From contig JBHHZJ010000002.1 in NCBI GenBank assembly GCA_046758005.1, positions 31,089-95,088 on the forward strand: a stretch of DNA of 64,000 bases, read 5' to 3'. Below the pieces are notes generated by a model. That model was not told the origin of the DNA. It ran no database searches and saw nothing but the letters and a program-made list of their open reading frames with translations. This stretch comes from JBHHZJ01 sp046758005. Lineage in GTDB: Bacteria; Pseudomonadota; Alphaproteobacteria; Kiloniellales; J153. Below, piece by piece: positions 36,201-45,140 of this stretch (position 1 is the stretch's first letter; every line of letters begins with the position of its first letter). Both the position numbers and the translations under genes were made by a program.

Positions 36201-36396
36201 GGCGGAACAGGCCGGGCTCGGCGGGGGCGAGCTTGTCCTTCAGTTCGGCGCGCCAGGCCGGGTGCGTGAAATCGCCGGTCCCGACAACGGCAACGCCCTT
36301 CTTTCGCCCCCAGAACGCGAGGTGCTCGAGGTCGGCGTGCCTGCTCGTCGCCCGGGAATGCTTCGAGTGAATGTGAAGATCGGCGTGGAAGCGCAT
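33229..36396 (-). CDS. EndoQ-like PHP nuclease fused to UvrD/Rep-type DNA helicase
   Basis: 1055 residues from ATG 36396 (MRFHADLHIHSKHSR); a TTG 18 codons upstream is less likely. Residues 1-430 are a PHP-type endonuclease Q-like domain. Metal ligands are visible as HADLHIH (His4, Asp6, His7-His9 region), Asp42, Glu93, His164 and NSDAH (Asp223, His225), with a zinc site in HRKCGV...CPVCG (Cys277, Cys293, Cys296). Residues about 475-1055 are a superfamily 1A helicase: Walker A GPGSGKT (501-507), VDEFQDVD, GDSNQAIYGFRGA, LTLHAAKGLEFPVVF and YVGMTRAKDRL. Known EndoQ cuts 5' of deaminated bases; a repair role with strand unwinding is inferred for this fusion. The gene stands alone. Confidence 0.88.
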   Translation of the reverse strand: MRFHADLHIHSKHSRATSRHADLEHLAFWGRKKGVAVVGTGDFTHPAWRAELKDKLAPAEPGLFRLRADLEAAIARKLPAACQGPTRFMLSVEISTIYKKGELTRKVHHLIYVPDFEAADRVAGRLARIGNIASDGRPILGLDSRHLMEITLEASPDAYLVPAHIWTPWFAVLGSRSGFDSVAECYGDLADHIFAVETGLSSDPPMNWRVSSLDRYRLVSNSDAHSPAKLGREATLFDTELDYFALRRALQSGRGYLGTVEFFPEEGKYHLDGHRKCGVRLSPEETKAHDGRCPVCGQPVTVGVMHRVDALADRPEAQAAPPATAGAVSSLVPLPEILSEITGSGAASRKVERGYERLLGALGPELSILEAAPIEDIARAESSLLAEAIARLRAGAVIREAGYDGEYGVIRLFEEAELRRRANGGLLFDLPGRDIGDRTPGLQNGTPAAAPPAPAPDGARTETHPDRCGPRPSATDILAGLDPDQRAAAEIVRGPLLIVAGPGSGKTRTLTHRIAHLVANHGVPADGCLAITFTRRAAAEMRQRLCAILPQAAAQIPVHTFHSLGLSILREHAGAVGLHRGFRVADDAERAAVLVQTSNLSGRKARGLLGAISKAKRSGRAADGEIAQAMAAYQRALALRNWVDLDDLVGLAVQVLASDPGLAALTRERFPWISVDEFQDVDEQQVRLVKLLAPPGANPGANLCVIGDSNQAIYGFRGADAACFERFLQDHPDAAVVRLTRNYRSSGMIVTASAQVIARSAGAPQAGQVVRDMHERIAIHTAPSERAEAEFVVHTIERMLGGHSFFSIDSGRAEGARQADLSFSDFAVLYRTGAQAPALCEAFARSGMPFRRHAHAPLADRPAVRSLMQELARRHDGDHGGAPLGARLRAAAERLVVAEGADDPAAVEAALQDLSALGEACEGDEARLAEAVALASEADVWDPRAERISLLTLHAAKGLEFPVVFIVGLEDGLLPLRWGGRDEAAEAEERRLFYVGMTRAKDRLFLSRAAKRAWRGAARAFAPSPYLADIENELLKHSRMAAAPGNRADRQLDLF

Positions 36397-36552
36397 CGGA
36401 TGCCCTGTCGCAACCCTCGCAAGGATGTCGTTCGTCGATCCGCGCGCCAAGCGGCAGTGTGCCCGATTCGCCGCGGCCGATACAGCCCCCGCGTGGGGCG
36501 GCGCGCGCAGCGGGGGCGGCGAGCCGTGTATGCGTTGGCTTCGCCCGGTGTG

Positions 36553-37467
36553 TTATCCGGGCCGATGGGGATGGTGCGCGCGCCAGTGGCGGGCGATGTC
36601 GATGCGCCGGCAGACCCAGACCCTGTCGTGCGCGATCACGTGGTCGAGGAAGCGGGCGAGCGCCGCGGCCCGGCCCGGGCGGCCGACCAGGCGGCAGTGC
36701 AGGCCGACCGACATCATGCGCGGCGCGCTCGCGCCCTCGGCGTAGAGCAGGTCGAAGGCGTCGCGCAGGTAGGCGAAGAACTGCGCGCCCGAGTTGAAGC
36801 CCTGGCTGGTGGCGAAGCGCATGTCGTTGACGTCCAGGGTGTAGGGCACCACCAGATGGGGCCGGCCGTGCTCGGCGGTCCAGTACGGCAGGTCGTCGGC
36901 GTAGCTGTCCGCGTCGTACAGGAAGCCGCCCTCCTCGACCACCAGGCGGCGGGTGTTTGGGCTCGTGCGCCCCGTGTACCAGCCGAGCGGCCGGCTGCCG
37001 GTCAGGCGGGCCTGAATCTCGATCGCCGTGTGCAGGTGCTCCCGCTCGGTCCGCTCGTCGACGTACTGGTAGTCGATCCAGCGGTAGCCGTGGCCGGCGA
37101 TCTCCCAGCCGGAATTCAGCATGGCTTCGACCGCCTCGGGGTTGCGCTCCATGGCCATGGCGATACCGAACACCGTGACCGGCAGTTGCCGCTCGGTGAA
37201 CAGGCGGTGCAGGCGCCAGAACCCGGCGCGGCTGCCGTACTCGTAGCAGCTCTCCATGCTCATGTGGCGCACGCCCGGGCGCGGCTCGGCGCCGACGATC
37301 TCGGACAGGAACGCCTCCGAGGCCGCGTCGCCGTGCAGGATGCAGGTCTCGCCGCCTTCCTCGTAGTTGATCACGAACTGCACGGCCAGGCGCGCGCCGC
37401 CCGGCCACTTCGGGTCCGGCGGGGCCGGGCCGTAGCCGACCAGGTCGCGCGGATACTCGCCGCTCAT
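36553..37467 (-). CDS. Polysaccharide deacetylase-fold allantoinase-like hydrolase (PuuE type)
   Basis: A 304-residue protein. It begins like PuuE proteins (PRDLVGYGPAPPDPKWPGGARLAVQFVINYEEGGE) and keeps the family blocks GHGYRWIDYQ, GWYTGRTSPNTRRLV and the late VGLHCRLVGRPGR. Metal-independent or metal-light allantoinases of this family open the hydantoin ring of allantoin to allantoate. The gene is immediately upstream or downstream neighbour to a hydantoin-racemase-like gene (13 bp) and follows a Liv-type importer on the same strand, which supports ureide or hydantoin catabolism. The exact substrate is not proven. Confidence 0.85.
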   Translation of the reverse strand: MSGEYPRDLVGYGPAPPDPKWPGGARLAVQFVINYEEGGETCILHGDAASEAFLSEIVGAEPRPGVRHMSMESCYEYGSRAGFWRLHRLFTERQLPVTVFGIAMAMERNPEAVEAMLNSGWEIAGHGYRWIDYQYVDERTEREHLHTAIEIQARLTGSRPLGWYTGRTSPNTRRLVVEEGGFLYDADSYADDLPYWTAEHGRPHLVVPYTLDVNDMRFATSQGFNSGAQFFAYLRDAFDLLYAEGASAPRMMSVGLHCRLVGRPGRAAALARFLDHVIAHDRVWVCRRIDIARHWRAHHPHRPG

Positions 37468-37480
37468 CGCACCGCGCCCG

Positions 37481-38182
37481 CTACTTCGGCAGCGGGGCCG
37501 CGTAGGCCCCCACCTTGCTGGTCGCCAGGCCCATGCCGACCAGCGCCTCGACCAGCTTCACGCCGGCCACCACCCCGTCGATGACCGGCACGCCGGTCTC
37601 CTCGCCGAGCCAGGCGGCCAGGTCGGCCATGCCGGCGCAGCCCAGGATCACCGCCTCCGTGCCGTCCTCGGCGAGCGCGCGCATCACCGCCTCCCGGACT
37701 TTGTGGCGGGCGTTGTCGCCCGGCTCCTCCAGCGCGAGGACGGGAATGTTGGCCGCATGCACCCGGCGGCACCGGCGCTCCATGCCGTAGCGCAGCGCCA
37801 GCTCCTCGACGATCGGCATCGCGCGGGGCAGGGTGGTGACCACCGAGAAGCCGGTTGCGATCATGCTCGCCGCGTGCATGGCGGCCTCGCAGATGCCGAC
37901 CACCGGCCCGCGCGCGACCTCGCGGCAGGCGCCGAGGCCGGGATCGTCGAAACAGGCGACCACGTAGCCGTCGAAGCCCGCGGCCTCGCCCTTGCGGATC
38001 TCCTCCAAAAGCGGGGGCACGCAGACGGCCTCGTCGTGATGGCCCTCGATGCTCCTCGGCGCGTTTTTGGGATTGACCGCCACGACCTCGGTGCCGGGCG
38101 CGGCAACCGATGCGGCCGCGGCGCCGATCCTCTCCGTCATGGCGGCGGTGCTGTTCGGGTTGATCACCAGGATCCTCATCAT
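37481..38182 (-). CDS. Asp/Glu/hydantoin racemase family protein
   Basis: A 233-residue protein. The N-terminus RILVINPNSTAAMTERI is characteristic of hydantoin and allantoin racemases (HyuE/HpxA). The two catalytic cysteines of the two-base mechanism are present as VVACFDDPG (Cys77) and ILGCAGM (Cys182). It probably interconverts enantiomers of a 5-substituted hydantoin or allantoin, so that the stereoselective hydrolase encoded next to it can act. It lies 12 bp after livF and 13 bp before the deacetylase gene, within the same operon. Confidence 0.88.
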   Translation of the reverse strand: MMRILVINPNSTAAMTERIGAAAASVAAPGTEVVAVNPKNAPRSIEGHHDEAVCVPPLLEEIRKGEAAGFDGYVVACFDDPGLGACREVARGPVVGICEAAMHAASMIATGFSVVTTLPRAMPIVEELALRYGMERRCRRVHAANIPVLALEEPGDNARHKVREAVMRALAEDGTEAVILGCAGMADLAAWLGEETGVPVIDGVVAGVKLVEALVGMGLATSKVGAYAAPLPK

Positions 38183-38194
38183 CGCGCCTTCCCA

Positions 38195-38905
<711 letters not shown>

Positions 38906-38908
38906 CGG

Positions 38909-39685
38909 CTATGCCCCGATCTCGTCGTCCTCGCGGCCGAGATAGGCCTCGATCACCGCCTCGTCGTTCTGGATGGCCGAGGGCGAGCCCTCGGCGATCT
39001 TCTTGCCGAAGTTGAGCACGATGATCCGGTCGCTGATGCGCATGACGGCGCGCATGTCGTGCTCGACCAGCAGCACCGTGACGCCGCGCTCGCGTATGCC
39101 ACGCACCATCCGAACCGCGTGGTCGGTCTCCTCCGGGTTCATGCCCGCGAAGGGCTCGTCGAGCAGCAGCACTTTCGGGTCGGCGGCCATGGCGATCGCG
39201 ATGCCGAGCGCCCGCAGGTACCCGTGGGGCAGGTTGCGCGCCCGCTCGTGCTTGACCGAGCCGAGGCCGAGGTAGTCGAGGATCTCGCTCGCGCTGTCCC
39301 GGAAGGCCGCTTCGTCCGCCCGCGCGCGGGGGCTGTTGAAGAAGAAACCGGCCAGGCTCGCCTTGCTGCGCAGGTGGTGGGCCACGACGACGTTCTGCAG
39401 CGCCGTCATTTCCTTGAAGATCGTCGTCTCCTGGAACGTGCGCACGACCCCGCGCCGGGCCACCACGTGCGCCGAGCGGCGCGTGATGTCCTCGCCCGCG
39501 AAGGTCACCGAGCCGGCGGTGGGCGGCAGGAACGCGGTGATCAGCTTGAACAGCGTGCTCTTGCCCGCCCCGTTTGGACCGATGATGCTGAGGATGTCGC
39601 CGTCCTCGACCGCGAAGCTCACCCGATCGACGGCGGTCAGCCCGCCGAAGCGCTTGGTCAGCTCGCGGACCTCCATGATCGGCAC
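38909..39685 (-). CDS. livG: Branched-chain amino acid-type ABC transporter ATP-binding protein (LivG)
   Basis: A 258-residue ABC ATPase: Walker A GPNGAGKST, a Q-loop in RTFQETTIF, Walker B VLLLDEPFAGMNPEET and switch His in LLVEHDMRAVM. The LivG-type C-terminus (EGSPSAIQNDEAVIEAYLG) distinguishes it from LivF. The signature region (ARNLPHGYLRALGIAIAM) departs from the usual LSYGQQRRLEIARAL: the glutamines are replaced, which may affect ATPase dimer contacts and deserves a check. Four bases separate it from livM. Confidence 0.92.
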   Translation of the reverse strand: MPIMEVRELTKRFGGLTAVDRVSFAVEDGDILSIIGPNGAGKSTLFKLITAFLPPTAGSVTFAGEDITRRSAHVVARRGVVRTFQETTIFKEMTALQNVVVAHHLRSKASLAGFFFNSPRARADEAAFRDSASEILDYLGLGSVKHERARNLPHGYLRALGIAIAMAADPKVLLLDEPFAGMNPEETDHAVRMVRGIRERGVTVLLVEHDMRAVMRISDRIIVLNFGKKIAEGSPSAIQNDEAVIEAYLGREDDEIGA

Positions 39686-39689
39686 GGAA

Positions 39690-40751
39690 TCAGGCCTCCT
39701 GTCCCGCGCCGCGCCGGCGCTTGGCCGCCGCCGGTTCCGGGCGCCCGGCCAGGCGGGCCGGCGGGCGCAGGCTGAGCAGGCCGTTGGGCAGCCACAGCAT
39801 GAGGGCGATGATGACGAGCGAGTAGATCAGCATCTGGTACTCGCGCAGCCCGTGCAGCAGCTCGAAGCTGATGAACAGGATGAAGGTGCCCACAACCGGC
39901 CCGAAGACGTAGGCCAGGCCGCCCAGGAAGCAGTACAGCATGAAGTAGATCGAATCCGGCACGCCGAAGCTCGAGGGGTAGATGCTCTGCTGAGAGGCGG
40001 TGAAGAAGGCGCCGCCCAGCCCGCCCAGGAAGCTGCAGACGGCGAAGGCGATGACGCGGAACTTGGCGACGTTCACTCCGATGCTGGCGGCCAGCTCCTC
40101 GTTCTGCTGCAGGGAGCGGAACAGCCAACCCATCCGGCTGTTGGCGATGCGCCAGACGATCGCGACGCCGAGCAGCAGGAGCGCGGCCGAAAGATAATAG
40201 AACGCCAAGTGCTGGTTGACCGAGGCGAAGTCGGGGACGACGACGAGGCCGAACAGCGATGCGGCCCCGGGGGTGGGGATGCTCACGATGCCGGTCGCTC
40301 CGCCGGTGAGCGCCTTGGCGTTGAGGGCCAACAGACGCATGGTCTCGGTCAGGCTGAGCGTGATCATCGCGAAGTAGACCCCGCGCAGGCGCAGGATCGA
40401 CCAGCCGATGAGCGCGGCGGCGGCGGCCGCCGCCAGCCCCGACAAGGGCAGGGCGAGCCAGAAGGACAATCCCGCCTTGGTGGTCAGGATCGCGGTCGTG
40501 TACCCGCCGACGAGCGCGAAAGCGCCCTGGCCGATATTGATCCGGCCGATCATGAACGTGAGCCACACGCCCATGCTGATCAGGCTGAGCGCCGAGGCCG
40601 TCGTCAACACGCCCAGCAGGTACGGCTTGTCGGCCAGCAGCGCCGGGACCACGACGAGGTAGGCCACGGCGGCCAGCGCCGCGGCGGCAATCCTCACGGG
40701 CCGCCCGATCGTCCTATTCGGTGCGCCATCGGGTTGATTTCCGGCCGGCAC
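39690..40751 (-). CDS. livM: Branched-chain amino acid-type ABC transporter permease (LivM)
   Basis: A 353-residue membrane protein with about ten hydrophobic segments. The family core is LTFMIGRINIGQGAFALVGGYTTAIL, followed by RLRGVYFAMITLSLTETMRLL and the permease loop NSRMGWLFRSLQQNEELAASIGVNVAKFRVIAF (given here as its visible core, about residues 205-240). It pairs with LivH to form the inner-membrane channel. The C-terminal tail is basic and Pro/Ala-rich. It starts 6 bp after livH. Confidence 0.92.
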   Translation of the reverse strand: MPAGNQPDGAPNRTIGRPVRIAAAALAAVAYLVVVPALLADKPYLLGVLTTASALSLISMGVWLTFMIGRINIGQGAFALVGGYTTAILTTKAGLSFWLALPLSGLAAAAAAALIGWSILRLRGVYFAMITLSLTETMRLLALNAKALTGGATGIVSIPTPGAASLFGLVVVPDFASVNQHLAFYYLSAALLLLGVAIVWRIANSRMGWLFRSLQQNEELAASIGVNVAKFRVIAFAVCSFLGGLGGAFFTASQQSIYPSSFGVPDSIYFMLYCFLGGLAYVFGPVVGTFILFISFELLHGLREYQMLIYSLVIIALMLWLPNGLLSLRPPARLAGRPEPAAAKRRRGAGQEA

Positions 40752-40757
40752 GGCGCC

Positions 40758-41618
40758 TCAACCCCAGGGCTTGCCCATGATCCCCTGCGGGCGCAGCGAC
40801 AGGAAGACGATGAGCCCGATGAAGATCAGGAGATAGGTGATCGACCCCGGTATGAAGAAGTAGCCGAACGCCTCCACGAACCCGAGCACGAAGGCCCCGA
40901 AGATGGCGCCGGAGACGACCCCGGCGCCGCCGATCATGATCATGATGAAGGCCTTGATCGAGATCGGCGTGCCGAGCCCCGAGTTGACCGCGAACACGGT
41001 GACGAGCAGCGCCCCCGACAGGCCGGCCAGCGCCGAGCCGATGGCGAAGCCGATCATGGCGTAGCGTTTCACGTTGACGCCCTGGAGCAACGCCGCCTCC
41101 CGGTCCTGGGCCAGGGCGCGCAGGGCGCGGCCGGGCCGCGTGTACTGCATGAACAGGATGAACCCGGCGACGAGGAGGGCCGAGGCGGCAAAGACGAAGG
41201 CGCGCCCGGCCGGCACGTAGGCGCCGAAGACCTCGTAGACGCCCGTCATCACCGGCGGCACGCCACGTTGCTTCTCGCCGAACACGATCAGGATCGAGCT
41301 TTCGAGCAGCAGTGCCGTGCCGGCGGCGAGCAGCATGGAGCTTTCCTCGCGGCTCGAGATGCGCAGCACGCGCCGAAACAAGGCCCGCTCCATCACGATC
41401 CCGACCGCGGCCAGGGTGACCGCCGTGGCCACGAGCGCCAACACGAAAGGCAGGCCCATAACGCCGTACAGGTAGTAGGTCACGAACCCGCCGAGCACGT
41501 AGAGCTGGCCGTGCGCGAAGTTGAGCACGCCCATGAGTGCGAAGATGAGCGTCAGGCCGAGGGCGATCAGGGCATAGTTCATGCCCAGGATAAGGCCATT
41601 GATGACGACTTGCTCCAT
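40758..41618 (-). CDS. livH: Branched-chain amino acid-type ABC transporter permease (LivH)
   Basis: A 286-residue membrane protein that begins MEQVVINGLILGMNYALIALGLTLIFALM, a typical LivH N-terminus, and contains GVLNFAHGQLYVLGG and the loop TRPGRALRALAQDREAALLQGVNVKRY. The end FLSLRPQGIMGKPWG is also family-like. It forms the second half of the importer channel. A 146-bp gap separates it from the receptor gene; the rest of the operon is nearly gapless. Confidence 0.93.
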   Translation of the reverse strand: MEQVVINGLILGMNYALIALGLTLIFALMGVLNFAHGQLYVLGGFVTYYLYGVMGLPFVLALVATAVTLAAVGIVMERALFRRVLRISSREESSMLLAAGTALLLESSILIVFGEKQRGVPPVMTGVYEVFGAYVPAGRAFVFAASALLVAGFILFMQYTRPGRALRALAQDREAALLQGVNVKRYAMIGFAIGSALAGLSGALLVTVFAVNSGLGTPISIKAFIMIMIGGAGVVSGAIFGAFVLGFVEAFGYFFIPGSITYLLIFIGLIVFLSLRPQGIMGKPWG

Positions 41619-41764
41619 CGCCTCGCTCCGCGCGGTGGAGGCGCCTCACCGGACTCGCGCGTCCGACGACGGCAGGCGGGAGGAGCGCCGGCCCGCGCCT
41701 CGCCGCCGCACCGGCCGCGCGCGCCGGCGAAGGCCCGCGCGGCCGCCACCTTGCCCCGCCGGGC

Positions 41765-42976
41765 TCAGCCCTCGACGCTGCCCACGAACAGGGTCTCGAA
41801 ATCGCCGTCCTTGAACACGTTGACGACCATGGGCACGCCGATCTGGCGAGGTTGTCCGAAATAGGCGCTGCCCACGTACTTCAACGTCTTCTCCTCCTTC
41901 AGAAAGGGGTTCCTCATCTGAAACGCCGGGATCGCCTTCTTGAACTCGGCCACGTCCTCCAAGGCCTTCGGCCCGGCGTCCTTCAACGTGTTGAGGATCA
42001 TCTCGAGCGCATAGACCTTGGTCCCGGCCTCGTCGTTCCATTCCCCGGCGACCTTGACGTATCGATCGACGAAGGCCTCCATGGTCTTGCTGCGGATTGC
42101 CGGGGTGCTCGCGCCGCCTACCGAGATGAAGCCGTTGGCCAGATCGCCGGCGACCTCGCTCAGGATCTTCGCGTCCTGCGCGGTTTCGGTGCTGAGCAGC
42201 CCCTGGTAGCCGAGCTCGCGCGCCGCCCGGATCAGCAACGGCGCGTCGGACGGGGCGACGCCCGAGAGCACGATCAGATCCGGGTTCTGCCGCACGACGC
42301 GCGACATCACCGGGAAGAAGTCGGTCGTCCCGGGCTCGTAGGTGTCTTCCGACGACAGGATCTTGAGGCCGAGGCGCTTGGCCGCATCCACGCCTTCGTC
42401 GCGCTGGTTGAGCGGGTCCGACGCGTTGCGGGCGATGAAGCTCACGCTCTTCACGCCCTTGTTTTCCATCAGGTACTTGTAGATCACCGGGCCCGCCTGG
42501 TAGGAGGCGATCATGCCCAGGATGGAGTTGCTCCGCGGCGGACTATAGAGGCGCTTGGAGAAGGCGTAGGGAATGTTGATCGCGCCGGCCTTCTCGATCA
42601 CCGGGACGATGGCGGCGGCCGTGGTGTCGACGTTCGGCCCGATGATGTACTTGACGCCCTCCTGGTAGACCAACCGCTCCGCCCCGGCGACCGAGACCTT
42701 GGGGTCGTTGCGGTCGTCGATGGCGATGATCTCGATCTTGTATTTCTCGCCGCCGATCTTCCATCCGCCTTGCTCGTTGATCATCTGGGCAGCCGCCTCG
42801 GCGCAATAGCGGTTGACCAGCCCCCACGAGGCGGCCGGGCCGCTCATGACGCCAAGCACGCCGATCTTGAGGGTCTTCTGCTGGGCCTCGGCCGCGCCGC
42901 CGGCAAGGCCAAGAACGAGGATCGCGGCGGACACGCCCAACGCTGCCGCGCGGGCCAGTCTCCTCAACGTGGTCAT
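41765..42976 (-). CDS. Periplasmic substrate-binding protein of the Liv-type importer
   Basis: 403 residues from ATG 42976, which has the ribosome site CAGGAGGATTTC. A signal peptide ends near AAEAQQ (residue 32). The mature protein is a Peripla_BP_6-type receptor: KIGVLGVMSGPAASWG, then IAIDDRNDPKVSVAGAERLVYQEGVKYIIGP and IVLSGVAPSDAPLLIRAARELG. It delivers the solute to LivHMGF. It is the first gene of the seven-gene minus-strand operon and diverges from a GntR regulator, which probably controls it. Confidence 0.92.
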   Translation of the reverse strand: MTTLRRLARAAALGVSAAILVLGLAGGAAEAQQKTLKIGVLGVMSGPAASWGLVNRYCAEAAAQMINEQGGWKIGGEKYKIEIIAIDDRNDPKVSVAGAERLVYQEGVKYIIGPNVDTTAAAIVPVIEKAGAINIPYAFSKRLYSPPRSNSILGMIASYQAGPVIYKYLMENKGVKSVSFIARNASDPLNQRDEGVDAAKRLGLKILSSEDTYEPGTTDFFPVMSRVVRQNPDLIVLSGVAPSDAPLLIRAARELGYQGLLSTETAQDAKILSEVAGDLANGFISVGGASTPAIRSKTMEAFVDRYVKVAGEWNDEAGTKVYALEMILNTLKDAGPKALEDVAEFKKAIPAFQMRNPFLKEEKTLKYVGSAYFGQPRQIGVPMVVNVFKDGDFETLFVGSVEG

Positions 42977-43371
42977 GAAATCCTCCTGTTTCCGTGTTTC
43001 GGCGCCGTCATCGGAGCGACCTCCCGAGGCGCCGGCGCGACTCCGTTTCCCAATCACGCTTCTTCGCGCTGGGCCGCATACCCCGTTTCCGTCTCGCGCG
43101 GAAATTCAAGGGCGACCGCCGCGATTATGGAACAGCAATCGTGTGTACGGCGCAATTATTTTTTGTTGACACATTTTCTCGACCTATCTCGACCTGTCGC
43201 ATCGAGCGGGCCGGAATCATAATGGCGGTCCGATCTATTACCTTGAAATCTACTGCGCTTATCGGTGGTACTGGTCAAAATTAGGTGGCCACACGCAGCG
43301 CGAAATTGTGTACTATCTTGCGGCCAAGATGTCGAAATGACGAAAACGACGCTTGCACGAAGAGTCGAGAA
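42977..43371. promoter_or_regulatory. Divergent control region between the importer operon and gntR
   Basis: This 395-bp interval has a marked AT-rich part at about 43125-43250. It holds two adjacent 10-bp direct repeats, TCTCGACCTA (43177-43186) and TCTCGACCTG (43187-43196), next to TTGACA (43166-43171). GTGTAC occurs twice (43143-43148 and 43308-43313), the second inside TTGTGTACTA, which resembles FadR/GntR-type operators. These are candidates for the site of the adjacent regulator. Confidence 0.45.
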
Positions 43372-44106
43372 ATGACGGCGAACGCGGCGAGGCGGACCAG
43401 GGGTTACGACCGCGGGAACGGCCCATTGAAGGATCAGGCCGTCTACGACCGCATCTACGAAGCGATCCTCGATCACCGCCTTCCCCCGGGGACCAAGCTG
43501 GGCGAGGAGGCGTTGTGTGAGGTGTTCGGGGTCAGCCGGGCGCGCGTCCGCAAGATTTTCCTTCGCCTCGCGCACGGCAACGTCCTGGAGCTGCATCCCA
43601 ACCGCGGCGCTTTCGTCGCCCGGCCCACGCCGGAGGACGCCCGTCACGTGTTCGAGGCGCGCCGGAGCGTCGAGAACACGATCGTCCGGCGCGCGGCCGA
43701 GCGGCTCACCGACGCCCAGGCCGCGCGCCTGCGCCGGCTCGTCGCGACCGAGCGGGAGGCGCGCCGGCGCAACGACCGCAGCGCGATGATCAGGCATTCG
43801 GGCGCGTTCCACCTGCTGCTCAGCGAGATGGCCGGCAACGCGGTCCTGCATCGCTTCCTCGTGGAACTGGTCTCGCGCACGTCCCTCATCATCGGCATGT
43901 ACGGCGTCCCGGGGACCTCGAACTGCTCGGTCGAGGAGCACACGGCCCTCATCGCCGCGATCGAGGCGCACGACGGTGCGCGCGCCGCGCGCGAGATGGA
44001 TGCGCACCTGCGGCACACCGAGGCCCTGCTGAACCTCGGGGCCGCCGAGGCCGCGGAGATCGACCTCAGGACCGTATTCGCCGCGCCGGTCGCGGCGTCG
44101 GCCTGA
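43372..44106 (+). CDS. GntR-family (FadR/FCD subfamily) transcriptional regulator
   Basis: 244 residues from ATG 43372. An N-terminal winged helix-turn-helix (PLKDQAVYDRIYEAILDHRLPPGTKLGE, with VFGVSRARVRKIFLRLA as the recognition region) is followed by an all-helical FCD ligand domain, which has metal-site-like residues (FHLLLSEMAGN, His152 region, and HTALIAAIEAHD). The FCD domain usually binds small carboxylates with a metal. It is divergent from the Liv-type operon and directly before an amidohydrolase, so it probably regulates both sides in response to a catabolic intermediate. Confidence 0.9.
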   Translation: MTANAARRTRGYDRGNGPLKDQAVYDRIYEAILDHRLPPGTKLGEEALCEVFGVSRARVRKIFLRLAHGNVLELHPNRGAFVARPTPEDARHVFEARRSVENTIVRRAAERLTDAQAARLRRLVATEREARRRNDRSAMIRHSGAFHLLLSEMAGNAVLHRFLVELVSRTSLIIGMYGVPGTSNCSVEEHTALIAAIEAHDGARAAREMDAHLRHTEALLNLGAAEAAEIDLRTVFAAPVAASA

Positions 44107-44141
44107 GCGCCCCGGGCAAGGGACGCGGACCGTACGGCCGA

Positions 44142-45005
44142 ATGCGAGACCAGCCCATGGCTTCGCCCCAGGCGGCGCCCGCCGCACCCCGCCCGAAGCT
44201 GGTGGCGCCGACCGGTGCGTGCGACACGCACATGCATTTCTACAACGGCAAGTATCCGACCGCGCCGAGCGCGCTCATCATGCCGCCCGACGCCTGGATC
44301 GACGACTATCGGAAGGTCCAGGCGCGGCTCGGGCTGGAGCGCGTGGTCGTCGTGCAGCCGACCACCTACGGCACCGACAATGCCTGCCAGCTCGAGGCCA
44401 TGGCCGCCTTCGGGGCCGACGCGCGCGGCGTGGTGGTCGTCGATGCGAGCGCGAGCGAGGCGGAAATCGCGCGCCTGACCCGGCACGGCGTGCGCGGGGC
44501 ACGCTTCCAGATGCTGCCGGGCGGCGCCGTGCCGTGGGACATCCTGGAGGAGGTGGCGGCGCGCGTCCACGGCTTCGGCTGGCACATCCAGCTGCAGATG
44601 AACGGGCGCGAGTTCGCCGAGCGCGCGGCGCTGCTCCGGCGCCTTCCGGGCACCCTTGTCGTCGACCACGTCGGGCGCTTCATGGACCCGGTCCCGCCCG
44701 ACCATCCCAGCTTCAAGGTGCTTCTCGATCTCCTCGACGCCGGCCGTTGCTGGGTCAAGCTGTCGGCGCCCTACGAGTCCTCGAAGGACGGCCCCCCGCG
44801 CTACGCGGACGTGGCGGCCGAGGCGAAGGTGCTGGCCGCGCACGCGCCTGAGCGGATGCTGTGGGCGAGCAACTGGCCCCACCCGGGGCGCACGCCGCCG
44901 CCGGACGACGCGGCGATGCTCGACCTGCTGCTCGACTGGGTGGAGGACGAGGCCGCGCGCACCCGCATTCTCGCCGACAACCCGGCCGAGCTGTATGGTT
45001 TTTAG
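44142..45005 (+). CDS. Amidohydrolase-family (COG3618-type) lactonase-like protein
   Basis: A 287-residue TIM-barrel hydrolase of the amidohydrolase_2 group, close in pattern to 2-pyrone-4,6-dicarboxylate lactonase and galactarolactone isomerase. It has CDTHMHFY (His30 and His32), VVVVQPTTYGTDN, FQMLPGG, LVVDHVGRFMDP and MLWASNWPHPG. In LigI the last motif carries a catalytic Asp; here it is Asn, a variation I have also seen in other COG3618 proteins. ATG 44157 is an alternative start. It follows gntR by 35 bp and is likely under its control. Substrate unknown. Confidence 0.8.
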   Translation: MRDQPMASPQAAPAAPRPKLVAPTGACDTHMHFYNGKYPTAPSALIMPPDAWIDDYRKVQARLGLERVVVVQPTTYGTDNACQLEAMAAFGADARGVVVVDASASEAEIARLTRHGVRGARFQMLPGGAVPWDILEEVAARVHGFGWHIQLQMNGREFAERAALLRRLPGTLVVDHVGRFMDPVPPDHPSFKVLLDLLDAGRCWVKLSAPYESSKDGPPRYADVAAEAKVLAAHAPERMLWASNWPHPGRTPPPDDAAMLDLLLDWVEDEAARTRILADNPAELYGF

Positions 45006-45140
45006 CTCGATTCCGCGCGGGCGCGGCACGCTACGACCCGATCGACTTTGGGGACATAGGGCGGCAGACACGGCCCCTTCAATCGGTATGATAGGGACCC
45101 GGTCCAGCACGGCCGGCCGCCGAGCGAGGGGGGAAAAGGC

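Noticed and set aside
34435..37584. 1049-codon plus-strand frame opposite the EndoQ-UvrD gene
   Set aside because: Low-complexity translation without motifs; the minus-strand gene has all helicase and PHP motifs.
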